Below, piece by piece: positions 46,925 to 56,554 of a DNA stretch of 64,000 nt. Both the position numbers and the translations under genes were made by a program. This DNA comes from Loktanella sp. D2R18 (GTDB lineage: Bacteria > Pseudomonadota > Alphaproteobacteria > Rhodobacterales > Rhodobacteraceae): NCBI RefSeq assembly GCF_003318235.1, contig NZ_QOCG01000006.1:310001-374000 (forward strand), given 5' to 3'. The stretch's first letter is position 1; each line of letters opens with the position of its first letter. The notes beneath the pieces were generated by a model, which saw nothing but the letters and a program-made list of their open reading frames with translations, made no database searches and was not told the DNA's origin.

Positions 46925-48709
46925 TCAAAGCGGCGCGCAGGCCGCTTTCAGCCATGCGCAAGTTGTCGCATCAAGATGCGAAGCAAGAAGCGCGACTGTA
47001 TCCGCATGATACTGATCAATCCAGTCGCGTTCTGCATCTGTGAGCAGGGATTTATCAATCAACCGTCGGTCAAGTGGCACATAGGTCAGCGTGTCAAAGC
47101 CAAGCATATCACGCGCATCCGCGCCGGGCAGGGCAGGGGCAGTGATGACCGTGATCAGGTTTTCGATCCGGATACCAAATGCGCCCTCGCGGTAATAGCC
47201 GGGTTCATTCGATAGAATCATCCCCGCTTCCAGCGCAACTTCGGAACGGCGCGAAATACCTTGCGGGCCTTCGTGGACGCTTAGGTAGCTGCCGACACCA
47301 TGCCCGGTACCGTGATCATAGTCTTGACCTGCCAGCCAAAGCGGCGCGCGCGCCAGCGCATCCAAATGCTGCCCGCCGACCCCTTTGGGGAACCGGATGC
47401 AGCTGATTGCAATCATCCCTTGCAGGACCCGTGTGTAGCATTTGCGATGATCCTCGGTCGGGATGCCAACCGCAATTGTTCGTGTGATATCCGTTGTCCC
47501 ATCAACATATTGGCCACCGCTATCGACCAGCAGTAATTCACCGGGATTGACGGTACGGTTCGTATTTTCATTGACGCGGTAATGCACGATGGCCGCATTT
47601 GGGCCAGCGCCAGAAATGGTTTCAAAGCTGATGTCGCGTAGTGCGTTGGTCTGCGCGCGGAAACCTTCAAGTGCGGTGACCACATCGATTTCAGTCAGCG
47701 CGCCCTTTGGTGCCTCGGCATCTAGCCACGCAAGAAAGCGCACCATCGCAATGCCGTCGCGGTGATGTGCGGCTTTTGCCCCTGCGATTTCGGTCGAGTT
47801 TTTGATGGCCTTAGGCAACAAACACGGATCTGCGCAATGTTGAACCGATGCACCGGCCCTGATCAGCGTTTGTACAACGATGTCAGGGCAGGATTTTGGG
47901 TCTATTTGGACGGAGCCCGAGAGTTGGGCAACGCTATCCAAAAATGCGCTGACGTCGTGCAGCTGCACATCAGACCCAAGGTGTTCACGGATACCGTCTG
48001 CCTTGCCCGGCCCGGCGAAAAGATCGACCTTGCCCGCCGCATGTAAGATCGCAAAACCTTGGGGAACGGGATTACGCGCAATATCTGTCCCACGGATATT
48101 GAGCAGCCATGCGATGCTATCAGGTAGGGTAATCACCGCTGTATCTGCGGTAAGGGTATCTGCAATCCGTATGCGTTTTTCCGTATGGGGTTCGCCTGCA
48201 AATTCAATCGGTTGGACCAAGAACGGGGTGGACGGTGCAGAGGGTTGATCGTGCCAGATGGCGTCGACCAAGTTATCTGTCGCGCGCAGGTCGTATGCGC
48301 TTAGTTTCTTCGTCAGCGATGCGATCTCTTGCGCGCTATGCAACCACGGATCAAAGCCGATCACCGCGCCTTTGGGCAAATGTGTCAGGACCCAATCTGC
48401 AAGCTGCGTTTCCGGCCAATGCACGGGGGTAAACACATCCGCAACCTCGGCGCGGACCTGCACCCGGTAGCGCCCATCCACAAACACGCCGGCAATATCG
48501 GGAAGCACCACACAAAAACCTGCAGAGCCTGAAAACCCCGTCAACCACGCAAGCCGCGCATCGCGCGGGGCGACATATTCACCCTGATGGGCGTCGGCAC
48601 GCGGCACGATGAAGGCATCGACACCTGCGGTTTGCATTTGCGCCCGCAAAGCCATTAGCCGGGGCGGGCCTTGTTCCGGCGAAGTCTGCGCCGCAAAAGT
48701 TTGAAACAT
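46925..48709 (-). CDS. Xaa-Pro aminopeptidase (M24B family)
   Basis: 594 aa. Two N-terminal creatinase-like domains (MALRAQMQTAGVDAFIVPRADAHQGEYV) precede the M24 metallopeptidase domain. Metal ligands lie in LVDSGGQYVDGTTDITRT (two Asp), GHGVGSYLSVHEGP (His) and NEPGYY (Glu). It cleaves N-terminal residues before proline. SD AGGGG precedes the ATG. Confidence 0.93.
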   Translation of the reverse strand: MFQTFAAQTSPEQGPPRLMALRAQMQTAGVDAFIVPRADAHQGEYVAPRDARLAWLTGFSGSAGFCVVLPDIAGVFVDGRYRVQVRAEVADVFTPVHWPETQLADWVLTHLPKGAVIGFDPWLHSAQEIASLTKKLSAYDLRATDNLVDAIWHDQPSAPSTPFLVQPIEFAGEPHTEKRIRIADTLTADTAVITLPDSIAWLLNIRGTDIARNPVPQGFAILHAAGKVDLFAGPGKADGIREHLGSDVQLHDVSAFLDSVAQLSGSVQIDPKSCPDIVVQTLIRAGASVQHCADPCLLPKAIKNSTEIAGAKAAHHRDGIAMVRFLAWLDAEAPKGALTEIDVVTALEGFRAQTNALRDISFETISGAGPNAAIVHYRVNENTNRTVNPGELLLVDSGGQYVDGTTDITRTIAVGIPTEDHRKCYTRVLQGMIAISCIRFPKGVGGQHLDALARAPLWLAGQDYDHGTGHGVGSYLSVHEGPQGISRRSEVALEAGMILSNEPGYYREGAFGIRIENLITVITAPALPGADARDMLGFDTLTYVPLDRRLIDKSLLTDAERDWIDQYHADTVALLASHLDATTCAWLKAACAPL

Positions 48710-48746
48710 GGAATGCCCCTATCGTAAGTGCGGACGAAATTTGTGC

Positions 48747-50627
48747 CTAACTGGCCTTGCGCATGCCCAGAACACGCGCCCGTTTGCGCGGATCGCTATC
48801 GAACAAGCCCGCAAGCTGTTCGGTCATCGCGCCAGCGAGCTGTTCCACATCCGTGATCGTCACCGCGCGTTCATAGTAGCGGGTCACATCATGACCGATC
48901 CCGATCGCGACCAGTTCGACGGCTTTGCGTTTTTCGACCATGGCGATAACGTCGCGCAAGTGTTTTTCGAGATAATTTGCCGGGTTCACGGACAGCGTGG
49001 AATCGTCGACAGGTGCCCCATCAGAGATCACCATCAAGATTTTGCGTGCCTCTGGCCGATTCACTGCGCGGCGGTGCGCCCATTCGAGTGCCTCACCATC
49101 AATGTTTTCCTTCAGCAGTCCTTCTTTCATCATCAACCCAAGATTTGGACGCGTCCGCCGCCACGGGGCGTCCGCCGACTTATAGATGATATGGCGCAGA
49201 TCGTTCAGCCGTCCCGGTTTTGCCGCGCGCCCATCACCGAGCCATTTTTCACGCGACTGCCCGCCTTTCCAGGCCTTCGTGGTAAAGCCCAAGATCTCGA
49301 CCTTCACGTCGCAACGTTCTAGCGTGCGCGCCATCACGTCGGCACAGATGGCTGCGATTGAAATTGGGCGACCGCGCATAGAACCAGAGTTATCAAGCAA
49401 CAATGTCACGACCGTATCGCGGAATTCGGTGTCTTTTTCGATCTTAAACGACAGGGGGGTCGTCGGGGATGCAACCACGCGGGCAAGTCGTCCAGCGTCT
49501 AATATGCCTTCTTCGCGGTCAAATTCCCATGATCGGTTCTGTTGCGCCTGCAAACGACGCTGTAATTTGTTAGCCAATCGGCTAACTGCGCCCTTGAGCG
49601 GTTCAAGCTGCTGATCCAGATAGGCGCGTAACCTGTCTAATTCAGCAGGTTCTGCGAGATCTTCGGCGCCGATTTCTTCATCGAATTCTGCGCTATAGAC
49701 AGTGTACTCTGGGTCTGCATCAGACACAGGTTGCGGGGCAGGCGGATCAAGCGGGGCTTCGCCTTCTGGCATTTCGGCTTCTTCGCCCATGTCCTGATCG
49801 GCCTGATCATCCATGCTGACTTGGGCTTGGCTTGCGTCTTGTTGTTCGTCTTGTGACTGCTCGGGCGAAGCGTCGGCTTCTTCACCGTCGCTGTCATCGT
49901 CATCGCCTGTGCTTTCGGGCTCTTGATCCTCGTCGCCGCCGTCTTCAGCCTCGTCGTTTTGGTCATCGTCAAGACTGTCAGGGTCATCCCCCAATTGATC
50001 GGCATAGCCCATGTCGCTGATCATCTGGCGCGCCAGTTTGGCGAATGCCTGCTGATCATTCAGCACATCGCCCAATCCATCAAGTGTTCCGTCGCAATGG
50101 TCTTCGATAAATCCGCGCCATAGGTCCAGCACATTGTCCGCGCCTTTGGGGAGATCGCGCCCTGTCGCCAACTGACGGATCATATAGCCTGCTGCAACGG
50201 CCAACGGCGCGTCAGAGGCGTTCGATATTTGGTCATAGCCCTTGCGCGTGGCTTCGTTTTCTATTTTCGCATCAATATTGCCTGCGGTGCCGGGCATATG
50301 TTGTGCGCCTACGGCCTCGATCCGGGCTGTTTCCATTGCTTCGTACAGATCACGCGCCATTTGGCCCTGCGGCATATAGCGGGCGGCAAGGTTTGCATCA
50401 TGAAATTTGTGGCGTAGCGCAAAGGCATCAGCCGTGCCGCGCGCAAGCAGCACTTCGTCACGGGTCATGCGCCGCGTGACCTGCGGCAAGCGGATGCTAT
50501 CAGCGGTTTGTCCTGCAGGATCAACAGAATAGGTGACCGACAGCTCTGTGTCATCGGCCATCGTCTTGGTCGCCTCGGCCAGCGCTTTTTTAAACGGATC
50601 TGCGGGGTTGTCGGTCGGGTTCTTCAT
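48747..50627 (-). CDS. cobT: Cobaltochelatase subunit CobT
   Basis: 626 aa subunit of the aerobic cobaltochelatase (CobNST) that inserts cobalt into hydrogenobyrinate a,c-diamide. An N-terminal domain is followed by a long acidic linker (about 220-310) and a C-terminal vWA domain with MIDAS motif [15 protein letters not shown] (about 403-417). Partners are CobS (encoded upstream on the same strand) and CobN (not in the window). Confidence 0.95.
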   Translation of the reverse strand: MKNPTDNPADPFKKALAEATKTMADDTELSVTYSVDPAGQTADSIRLPQVTRRMTRDEVLLARGTADAFALRHKFHDANLAARYMPQGQMARDLYEAMETARIEAVGAQHMPGTAGNIDAKIENEATRKGYDQISNASDAPLAVAAGYMIRQLATGRDLPKGADNVLDLWRGFIEDHCDGTLDGLGDVLNDQQAFAKLARQMISDMGYADQLGDDPDSLDDDQNDEAEDGGDEDQEPESTGDDDDSDGEEADASPEQSQDEQQDASQAQVSMDDQADQDMGEEAEMPEGEAPLDPPAPQPVSDADPEYTVYSAEFDEEIGAEDLAEPAELDRLRAYLDQQLEPLKGAVSRLANKLQRRLQAQQNRSWEFDREEGILDAGRLARVVASPTTPLSFKIEKDTEFRDTVVTLLLDNSGSMRGRPISIAAICADVMARTLERCDVKVEILGFTTKAWKGGQSREKWLGDGRAAKPGRLNDLRHIIYKSADAPWRRTRPNLGLMMKEGLLKENIDGEALEWAHRRAVNRPEARKILMVISDGAPVDDSTLSVNPANYLEKHLRDVIAMVEKRKAVELVAIGIGHDVTRYYERAVTITDVEQLAGAMTEQLAGLFDSDPRKRARVLGMRKAS

Positions 50628-50708
50628 GCGCTGCGTCCTTTGTTAAGATGCAAACTAAAGGCGCAACGCCGCAATGACCAGAGCCTAGACAGGCAAATCT
50701 ACCGCCCG

Positions 50709-51071
50709 CTATTCATCGAATTCAAGCTCTTCAAAGGTGATTTGCGCGGCTGGATCGATATCAAAAAGATCTTCGACAAATTCGTGCATCGTGGTCAGCT
50801 CTGCGACGCCGGGCAAGGTGGCACCAGCCTCGTCGACAAAGGCCAAGCGTGGCAAATAGGTTTTGCCACCGATTTCGATGGCGCCTTCGTCAAACAAATA
50901 GGCCAGCTCAGTGACGATGCCCTCGACATTGGCGCGCGCGACCTCTTCGGTCATGCTTTCCGCAAAGAGCGGTAGCAATGTCTGGGCTATCAATGTGGTT
51001 GCTGCATCTGTGAGGTCTGCGTGGCTGACCACGTAATCCGAAGGCAACGCTGTGCCAATTTTCATTTTCAT
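50709..51071 (-). CDS. Hypothetical protein between cobS and cobT
   Basis: 120 aa acidic protein. The ATG at 51071 has an SD (GGGAG) about 7 bases upstream; the longer frame from 51191 is not supported. Features: MKMKIGTALPSDYVVSHADLTDA at the start, FDEGAIEIGGKTYLPRLAFVDE in the middle, and an acidic tail (FEELEFDE). No family recognised. Its place between cobS and cobT on the same strand suggests co-transcription, but spacing (167 and 81 bases) is loose. Confidence 0.7.
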   Translation of the reverse strand: MKMKIGTALPSDYVVSHADLTDAATTLIAQTLLPLFAESMTEEVARANVEGIVTELAYLFDEGAIEIGGKTYLPRLAFVDEAGATLPGVAELTTMHEFVEDLFDIDPAAQITFEELEFDE

Positions 51072-51238
51072 GGTCTGCTCCCGGTTGTGTCGTCGCCAGT
51101 ATAATGCTGACAAAACGGACGGGATTGTGGCCACCACGCGGCGGTTTCGCGTCTGTGGGCGCTTTTGGTGAAATCTATGAAAATTGGTCAATATCCGCGC
51201 GGCTTTAGTAACGCGCGGATATCAGTATTTTGAGCGGC

Positions 51239-52225
51239 CTAACCGAGGCTGAGGCTTGCGGCGCTTTCGGGCAGTTCTTCGTCAAAGCATCGCTGGTAGA
51301 ATTCAGCGACGGTTTGGCGTTCAAGCTCGTCACATTTGTTCAGGAATGACAGGCGGAACGCATAGCCGACGTCTTGGAAAATGCGCGCATTTTCTGCCCA
51401 CGCCAACACGGTGCGCGGCGACATGACAGTCGATAGATCGCCGTTCATAAATGCGGTGCGGGTCAAGTCTGCGACAGTCACCATCTGGCTCAGCGTCTTG
51501 CGGCCGGATTCGGTGTTGAAATGCGGTGATTTTGCTAGAACGATGGCCGCTTCCGCGTCATGCGATAGATAGTTGAGCGTCGCGACCAGCGACCACCGGT
51601 CCATCTGGGCTTGGTTAATTTGTTGCGTGCCGTGATAAAGCCCCGTGGTGTCGCCCAAACCAACGGTGTTGGCGGTCGCAAACAGGCGGAAGTATTTGTT
51701 GGGCGTAATGATTTCGTTTTGGTCCATCAGGGTCAGTTTGCCGTCAGCTTCAAGCACGCGCTGAATGACAAACATCACATCCGCCCGGCCCGCATCGTAT
51801 TCATCAAACACAATCGCGACGGGGTTACGCAGCGCCCATGGTAAGATGCCTTCGTGGAATTCGGTGACTTGTACGCCGTCACGCAGTTTAATCGCGTCTT
51901 TCCCGATCAAATCAATCCGTGAAATATGGCTATCAAGGTTCACACGCACGGCTGGCCAGTTCAGGCGGGCCGCGACCTGTTCAATATGCGATGACTTACC
52001 AGTCCCGTGGTAACCTTGGATCATCACCCGGCGGTTATAGCCAAAACCGGCCAAAATCGCGAGGGTGGTATCTGGATCAAACTTATAGGTGCCGTCGATT
52101 TCAGGCACGCGATCCGTGGCTTCTGCAAAGCCCTTGATCTTCATATCGCTGTCGATGCCAAAAACTTCGCGGACCGAAATATCTTCGGTCGGTTTTGCGT
52201 TCATATCTAATGTACCGTCAGCCAT
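51239..52225 (-). CDS. cobS: Cobaltochelatase subunit CobS (AAA+ ATPase)
   Basis: 328 aa MoxR-like AAA+ motor of CobNST. Walker A GYHGTGKS at 71-78, Walker B AIVFDEYD, and sensor-1 asparagine in [15 protein letters not shown]. The ATG at 52225 with AAAGG upstream matches the family N-terminus ([15 protein letters not shown]); the frame open to 52528 would run into the divergent sigma-factor promoter. Works with CobT in an ATP-driven complex. Confidence 0.96.
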   Translation of the reverse strand: MADGTLDMNAKPTEDISVREVFGIDSDMKIKGFAEATDRVPEIDGTYKFDPDTTLAILAGFGYNRRVMIQGYHGTGKSSHIEQVAARLNWPAVRVNLDSHISRIDLIGKDAIKLRDGVQVTEFHEGILPWALRNPVAIVFDEYDAGRADVMFVIQRVLEADGKLTLMDQNEIITPNKYFRLFATANTVGLGDTTGLYHGTQQINQAQMDRWSLVATLNYLSHDAEAAIVLAKSPHFNTESGRKTLSQMVTVADLTRTAFMNGDLSTVMSPRTVLAWAENARIFQDVGYAFRLSFLNKCDELERQTVAEFYQRCFDEELPESAASLSLG

Positions 52226-52306
52226 GTGCGTGCCTTTGCATCTATCGTCGAATGTTGTGTTCCGGGATGCAACATATCGCGTGCCGCTGCAAGTACCAGA
52301 GGCCAC

Positions 52307-52317
52307 GCGAAAGTTTG
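52307..52317 (+). promoter_or_regulatory. Motif shared by ECF-operon and fasciclin promoters (copy 1)
   Basis: GCGAAAGTTTG, 61 bases before the sigma-factor start. GCGAAACTTTG occurs at 53686-53696 upstream of the fasciclin gene. It could be an element read by this ECF sigma factor, but a conserved second element with fixed spacing is not obvious. Confidence 0.3.
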
Positions 52318-52377
52318 CGAATTGCGATTGGCGCGCACTGTGATTTGTGGTTTTGTCGCACAAACCCGGAGGCAGAC

Positions 52378-52920
52378 TTGGCAACACGCGAAGATATCGA
52401 AACTTATATTGGCCGTGTCGCTTTGGGCGACCGCGCGGCCTTTGCTGCATTATATAGTGCAACTTCGGCGAAACTTTTTGGTGTGACCTTGCGTGTGTTA
52501 AATAACCGCGCCGAAGCTGACGACGCATTACAAGAGGTTTTTATCAAAGTTTGGCGGGCTGCGGACCGCTATCAAACGAATGGGCTGAGCCCGATGACAT
52601 GGTTGATTACAATTGCCCGCAATCACGCAATCGATCGGCTGCGCGCCCGCAAGAAAGGCCAAGCAGGACTGGACGAAGTTGCCGAACTGGCGGATTCGGC
52701 GCCAGGCCCCGAACAACAAGCAATCGCGTCGTCAGCGCGCGCGCAAATAAACGATTGCCTGGATGAGTTGCCCAAAGACCGCGCAGAAGCGGTGCGTCGG
52801 GTCTATCTAGATGGAGACACCTATCAGGATCTTGCTGATGCAATGCAGGTTCCGCTGAATACAATGCGTACATGGCTGCGTCGCAGCCTGATCAAACTTA
52901 AGGACTGTCTGTCACAATGA
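52378..52920 (+). CDS. ECF-family RNA polymerase sigma factor
   Basis: 180 aa. Region 2 ([39 protein letters not shown], about 21-59; then [17 protein letters not shown]) and region 4 ([34 protein letters not shown]) define an ECF sigma factor. A TTG start is supported by a strong SD (GGAGG, 5 bases upstream). The frame is open further upstream but Cys-rich and unlike the family. Its ATGA overlap with an RskA-like anti-sigma gene indicates a sigma/anti-sigma pair responding to an envelope or oxidative signal. Confidence 0.93.
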   Translation: MATREDIETYIGRVALGDRAAFAALYSATSAKLFGVTLRVLNNRAEADDALQEVFIKVWRAADRYQTNGLSPMTWLITIARNHAIDRLRARKKGQAGLDEVAELADSAPGPEQQAIASSARAQINDCLDELPKDRAEAVRRVYLDGDTYQDLADAMQVPLNTMRTWLRRSLIKLKDCLSQ

Positions 52921-53591
52921 CTGATGACGTCACAGATGATGCCCCCCTTTCGGCCGCTGCCGAATATGCGCTGGGCCTATTGACCCCGGCACAGGCGCGC
53001 GCGTTTGAGGCGGATATGAATAGTGACCTGTCTTTGCGGGCAGAGCTTGCGCATTGGCAGGAACATTTCGTTACCCTGACAGACGATATTGCGCCAGTGA
53101 CCCCACCCAAGGCGACATTCGACGCTATATCCGCGCGTTTGTTCGATGCGCCACAGTTGCGCCGCAACTGGTTCGGCTGGCTTGCAGGTGCTGCGAGCGC
53201 GGTCGTCACGGCGGCGGCAGTGATGACCGTTGTGCTTCCGGCGCCAAATCCAACAACCAATGATCTTGTTGCTGGGCTGGTTGGTGCGGACATCGACCTG
53301 CGCGTCGATGCAACGTTTGACCCTGACACAAACACACTGCTGCTTAACCGCGTTGCGGGTGCCCCTGCTGACGGGCGCGTACTTGAGATGTGGCTCATCG
53401 CTGGGGATGACGCACCGATTTCGCTGGGACTATTGCCTGATGCGCAAACAGGGCAGGTGCAGATCGCTGCTGATCTGGCCGCACGGGTTGCGGGCGGTAT
53501 TCTCGCGCTCAGCGACGAACCCCTCGGCGGGTCCCCAACAGGTGCACCAACGGGTGACGTCGTCGCCTTGGCCCCTTTTAGCAGCGTATAA
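52917..53591 (+). CDS. RskA-like membrane anti-sigma factor
   Basis: 224 aa. An N-terminal cytoplasmic domain (SAAAEYALGLLTPAQARAFEADM, the sigma-binding part) is followed by one membrane segment (about 87-104) and a C-terminal RskA-type extracytoplasmic domain (VLEMWLIAGDDAPISLGLLP). It should hold the adjacent sigma factor at the membrane until a signal frees it. Overlaps the sigma gene by four bases. Confidence 0.9.
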   Translation: MTDDVTDDAPLSAAAEYALGLLTPAQARAFEADMNSDLSLRAELAHWQEHFVTLTDDIAPVTPPKATFDAISARLFDAPQLRRNWFGWLAGAASAVVTAAAVMTVVLPAPNPTTNDLVAGLVGADIDLRVDATFDPDTNTLLLNRVAGAPADGRVLEMWLIAGDDAPISLGLLPDAQTGQVQIAADLAARVAGGILALSDEPLGGSPTGAPTGDVVALAPFSSV

Positions 53592-53615
53592 AGCAACTTA
53601 CACCATTGTGGTAAT

Positions 53616-53650
53616 AGCCGTCCCCAAAAAATGGGGCGGCTTTTTCTTTT
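53616..53650 (+). terminator. Rho-independent terminator after anti-sigma gene
   Basis: Stem AGCCG-(T)-CCCC / GGGGCGGCT with a bulged T and a 7-base A-rich loop is followed by TTTTCTTTTT. Confidence 0.8.
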
Positions 53651-53685
53651 TATTCAGTGCCTTGTAAAAAAATTCGAAAAAATAT

Positions 53686-53696
53686 GCGAAACTTTG
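53686..53696 (+). promoter_or_regulatory. Motif shared by ECF-operon and fasciclin promoters (copy 2)
   Basis: GCGAAACTTTG, 77 bases before the fasciclin start, one base different from the copy at 52307-52317. Confidence 0.3.
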
Positions 53697-53772
53697 AAAC
53701 TCATGCTGTGATTGTTGCGTGGCTTCTCTCGACCGCGGCAAACACGCTGCGGATAAACTAGGAGAGACCAAA

Positions 53773-54342
53773 ATGACTTTTACAAAAACAATCGCGGCGA
53801 CCGTAGCTATGACATTTATTGCGGGCACATCATTTGCCGATAGCCACGCCATGAACCCAACCGTTGGCGGCGCAGAAATGCTGGCAACCAAGAACATCGT
53901 TGAAAACGCCGTGAATAGCCCGATCCACACGACATTGGTGGCGGCGGTTGTACAGGCTGAGCTTGCTGAAACATTGTCTGGCGAAGGTCCGTTCACCGTA
54001 TTTGCGCCAACCGATGACGCATTTGCAAAGCTGCCTGCTGGTTCTGTCGAAGAGCTTTTGAAGCCAGAGAACGCAGACCGTCTGGCGCAAATCCTGACCT
54101 GCCACGTTGTTGCGGCAAACGCGATGTCTGACGCCATTCAGGGAATGATCGCGGATGATAATGGCAGCCACCCGGTCCCAACCTTGGGTGGTTGCACATT
54201 GCAAGCGACATATGACAACGGTGAAATCATGCTCGAAGACGAGCAGGGCCAAATCGCCACTGTTACCGTTGCGGACGTGAAGCAATCAAACGGCGTGATC
54301 CACGTGATTGACACGGTCATGCTGCCTGCTGTTGCAGGCTAA
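53773..54342 (+). CDS. Fasciclin-domain periplasmic/secreted protein
   Basis: 189 aa. A Sec signal peptide ends near residue 22 (MTFTKTIAATVAMTFIAGTSFA). One FAS1 domain covers about 45-189 (FTVFAPTDDAFAKLPAG; SNGVIHVIDTVMLP). FAS1 proteins are often found beside ECF sigma/anti-sigma pairs in alphaproteobacteria and may be part of their regulon; the exact role is unclear. SD AGGAG is 8 bases upstream. Confidence 0.93.
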   Translation: MTFTKTIAATVAMTFIAGTSFADSHAMNPTVGGAEMLATKNIVENAVNSPIHTTLVAAVVQAELAETLSGEGPFTVFAPTDDAFAKLPAGSVEELLKPENADRLAQILTCHVVAANAMSDAIQGMIADDNGSHPVPTLGGCTLQATYDNGEIMLEDEQGQIATVTVADVKQSNGVIHVIDTVMLPAVAG

Positions 54343-54380
54343 GGGGTTGTGATGGGCGGCATGTCAGTAGGTAAATAAGC

Positions 54381-54422
54381 ATGAATAATCGCCGCCCTCA
54401 CGGCAAGGTGCATCGCCTGTAA
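54381..54422 (+). other. Possible leader ORF (13 codons) upstream of msrB
   Basis: ATG to TAA encoding MNNRRPHGKVHRL, weak SD (AGG). It ends inside the hairpin at 54410-54433. It could be a leader peptide or chance. Confidence 0.2.
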
Positions 54423-54433
54423 CACGGCGATGC
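54410..54433 (+). promoter_or_regulatory. Inverted repeat upstream of msrB
   Basis: GCATCGCC and GGCGATGC with an 8-base loop, 32 bases before the msrB start. No T-tract follows directly. It may act as an operator, an attenuator or the end of the fasciclin transcript. Confidence 0.4.
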
Positions 54434-54465
54434 GCTATTATAATCTAACGTTGAAAGGAATGATT

Positions 54466-54927
54466 ATGCACCGCCGAGAATTTGTTGTTACGTCGTTAGC
54501 CACCCTATTGTCTGGGGGTGCGGCCCTTGCGCAAGAAACCTTCGAGGTAACCCGTGCTGATGCTGAATGGCGGGCGATGCTAACCGATTTGCAATATCAA
54601 GTGATGCGTCACGAAGCGACCGAACGCCCCGGCTCGTCGCCGCTTGATAAAAATTATGCGCCCGGGACCTATTTTTGTCGCGGCTGCGATTTGTCGCTGT
54701 ATGCATCCGAGGCAAAATATGACAGCGGGACTGGGTGGCCCAGCTTTTACGAAAGCCTGCCAAATGCAATTGGCACGATGGAGGACCGCAAGTTGTTCTC
54801 TGTGCGCACCGAATGTCATTGCCGCCGTTGCGGAAGCCATTTGGGGCATATTTTTAATGACGGCCCGCAGCCCACAGGCAAGCGTCATTGTTTGAACGGG
54901 GTAAGCTTGGTTTTCCGTGCGGCCTAA
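54466..54927 (+). CDS. msrB: Exported peptide-methionine (R)-S-oxide reductase MsrB
   Basis: 153 aa. The N-terminus MHRREFVVTSLATLLSGGAALA is a Tat-like signal peptide (RRxFVV), so the enzyme is predicted to be periplasmic. The SelR domain has both zinc CxxC pairs (CRGC and CRRC), the GTGWPSF block, and the catalytic cysteine in GKRHCLNG. It repairs methionine-R-sulfoxide. The ATG at 54466 is 6 bases after AAGGA; an ATG at 54460 is too close. Its place beside an ECF module fits an oxidative-stress role. Confidence 0.9.
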   Translation: MHRREFVVTSLATLLSGGAALAQETFEVTRADAEWRAMLTDLQYQVMRHEATERPGSSPLDKNYAPGTYFCRGCDLSLYASEAKYDSGTGWPSFYESLPNAIGTMEDRKLFSVRTECHCRRCGSHLGHIFNDGPQPTGKRHCLNGVSLVFRAA

Positions 54928-55237
54928 TTGACCTGGGGGTCGTGATAGGGAATCGCTCAGCAGGTTATCAGTATCCATTATGGATACAGTTTTTCTCAAT
55001 TTAAGTCACTGTTTCGAAATTTGATCGGCTATGGTGCGATCTCGTGCGATAGGTCTTTGACATCGCTTATATTTTTTTGACAATTTTACCTCACGCGCAA
55101 TTTTCAATAAATGTTGTGAAAATAAGGCAAATATGGCATAAAGATGGCGTGCAAGGTGGAGTTCTGTGATGTTTGGCACGGATTGTTAACCATCTACCTC
55201 GTATGGTGACCTGAGTAGAGACGAGTTTTGAGGGCGT
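54928..55237. other. AT-rich intergenic region with possible CtrA half-site
   Basis: 310 bases with no gene, AT-rich in the middle. TTAACCAT at 55186-55193 matches a CtrA half-site, about 50 bases before the next start; a paired half-site is not seen. Confidence 0.4.
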
Positions 55238-55240
55238 ATG

Positions 55241-55789
55241 ATGGCAAAAGTATTTGGGGATTTATTCAATCTTTCGCGCGGAGGAAAAGCGCTAGCAACG
55301 GCCTATGCCGCTATCGGGGCGACATCTGCAGGGATGACCCTCTTTGTTATGTCAGGCAATAATGCGGCGGATGTGCTCGCGCGCTCGCCCCTTGGTACAG
55401 AGGCCGGGATCGTGTTAACCGGCGCGGTAAGCGGGTTGATTGCATTATACCTAACCCGCCGCTGGATGGGCATGCCCGGTAAACTTGGCGTTGCGCGCGC
55501 GATGGTCGGCGGTTGTGCGATGGCACTTGTGGCGGCGGTGATTGCTGGCACATTAATTGCGCCGCTTTCAGGAACAGTTTTTGCGCCAATTATGCTGGTT
55601 GCGGCCTTCGGGTTGAAGCCATGGCTTGCCGCCGCCTGGTTTGGGGTCGTGCTGATGGCGCATGGACTTTTAGCGCGGCGCACCAAAGGGCTGCGCGAAG
55701 TCACACGCAAGACCGACAGTACTGCAATTGGGCAATTGAGCGCCTTGTCTCAGGCGAACCTGTATCACAAACGCAATCACCTGCATTAA
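55241..55789 (+). CDS. Hypothetical integral membrane protein
   Basis: 182 aa with four or so membrane segments (about 16-36, 48-68, 87-108 and 113-140) and a basic C-terminal tail (RRTKGLREVTRKTD). No family recognised. An SD (GAGGG) fits the ATG at 55241 better than the one at 55238. It is the last + strand gene of the block following cobS and ends at a bidirectional terminator. Confidence 0.75.
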   Translation: MAKVFGDLFNLSRGGKALATAYAAIGATSAGMTLFVMSGNNAADVLARSPLGTEAGIVLTGAVSGLIALYLTRRWMGMPGKLGVARAMVGGCAMALVAAVIAGTLIAPLSGTVFAPIMLVAAFGLKPWLAAAWFGVVLMAHGLLARRTKGLREVTRKTDSTAIGQLSALSQANLYHKRNHLH

Positions 55790-55811
55790 AGGCGTACAAA
55801 TTTTAGCGAGT

Positions 55812-55842
55812 AAAAAAGGGGCCAGTGGCCCCTTTTGTTTTT
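55812..55842. terminator. Bidirectional rho-independent terminator
   Basis: AAAAGGGGCC-AGT-GGCCCCTTTT (55814-55836) flanked by A-rich and T-rich tracts, between the convergent membrane-protein and J-domain genes. Confidence 0.88.
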
Positions 55843-56476
55843 AGTCTTTATCACGAAAGTGCTTGCTGACTTTGATTTGGTCCCAAGCCCAGACAACCTC
55901 GGAAAGCTGTTCTTCTTGGCTGCGGTCACCGCCATTCATGTCGGGGTGCAAGACCTTAATCAGCGCTTTGTAGGCTTTGCGAATTTGTGGTTTTGACCAG
56001 CTGTCTTTGGCCTCTAAAACGTCGATCGCACGGCGCTCAGTTGGCGGCAGCTTACGCCCTGTTGGGGCGCCACGACCCGGATTGCGCGTGGCGTTTTCAC
56101 CGAGCACTTGATGTGGGTCTTCAATGCCTAAACGCGCCCAAGCACGTTCTTCGACGCTGCGCTTCATTGGCTTTGTTGGGCGTTCCCATACACGGTCGTT
56201 GGTCATCTGCGCAGCAAGCTCTGCCTCTGTCGTGGTTTCAAAGAAATTCCACTTTAGGTTGTATTCGCGCACATGCTGCTGGCAAAACCAGTGATAGTCG
56301 TCCAAAATATCAGGCGATTTGGGTGCGCGAAACTTCGCCTCTTCTTCGCAGCCTTCGTGGCTACAAATACGCTGCGACGTTTCCGACGCACCTGATAGGC
56401 CCCTGCGCCCACGCGGGTTTTTCTTCTTTGAACTCGACACTGACATGTCAAAACCAAAGGGATCATTCTTTTTCAT
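55841..56476 (-). CDS. J-domain (DnaJ-like) molecular chaperone
   Basis: 211 aa. The J domain is C-terminal (about 153-205) with the HPD motif in KALIKVLHPDMNGGD. Upstream is a region with Cys/His pairs (ICSHEGCEEEAKF; WFCQQH) that may bind zinc. In many alphaproteobacteria this gene sits beside bolA and directly before cobS. Here bolA is adjacent and divergent, but cobS is 3.6 kb away. The ATG at 56476 has an AAGG upstream. Confidence 0.88.
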   Translation of the reverse strand: MKKNDPFGFDMSVSSSKKKNPRGRRGLSGASETSQRICSHEGCEEEAKFRAPKSPDILDDYHWFCQQHVREYNLKWNFFETTTEAELAAQMTNDRVWERPTKPMKRSVEERAWARLGIEDPHQVLGENATRNPGRGAPTGRKLPPTERRAIDVLEAKDSWSKPQIRKAYKALIKVLHPDMNGGDRSQEEQLSEVVWAWDQIKVSKHFRDKD

Positions 56477-56554
56477 GGCGTGTCTCACCTTTCCGACTCG
56501 GACAACAGACTTTAAACCCCACAGCGTGAGATTGAAGAGGGTAGACGAAAAATA

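Noticed and set aside
52226..52528. N-terminal extension of CobS to 52528
   Set aside because: The extra residues are unlike CobS and would overlap the sigma-factor promoter and start; the family start fits 52225.
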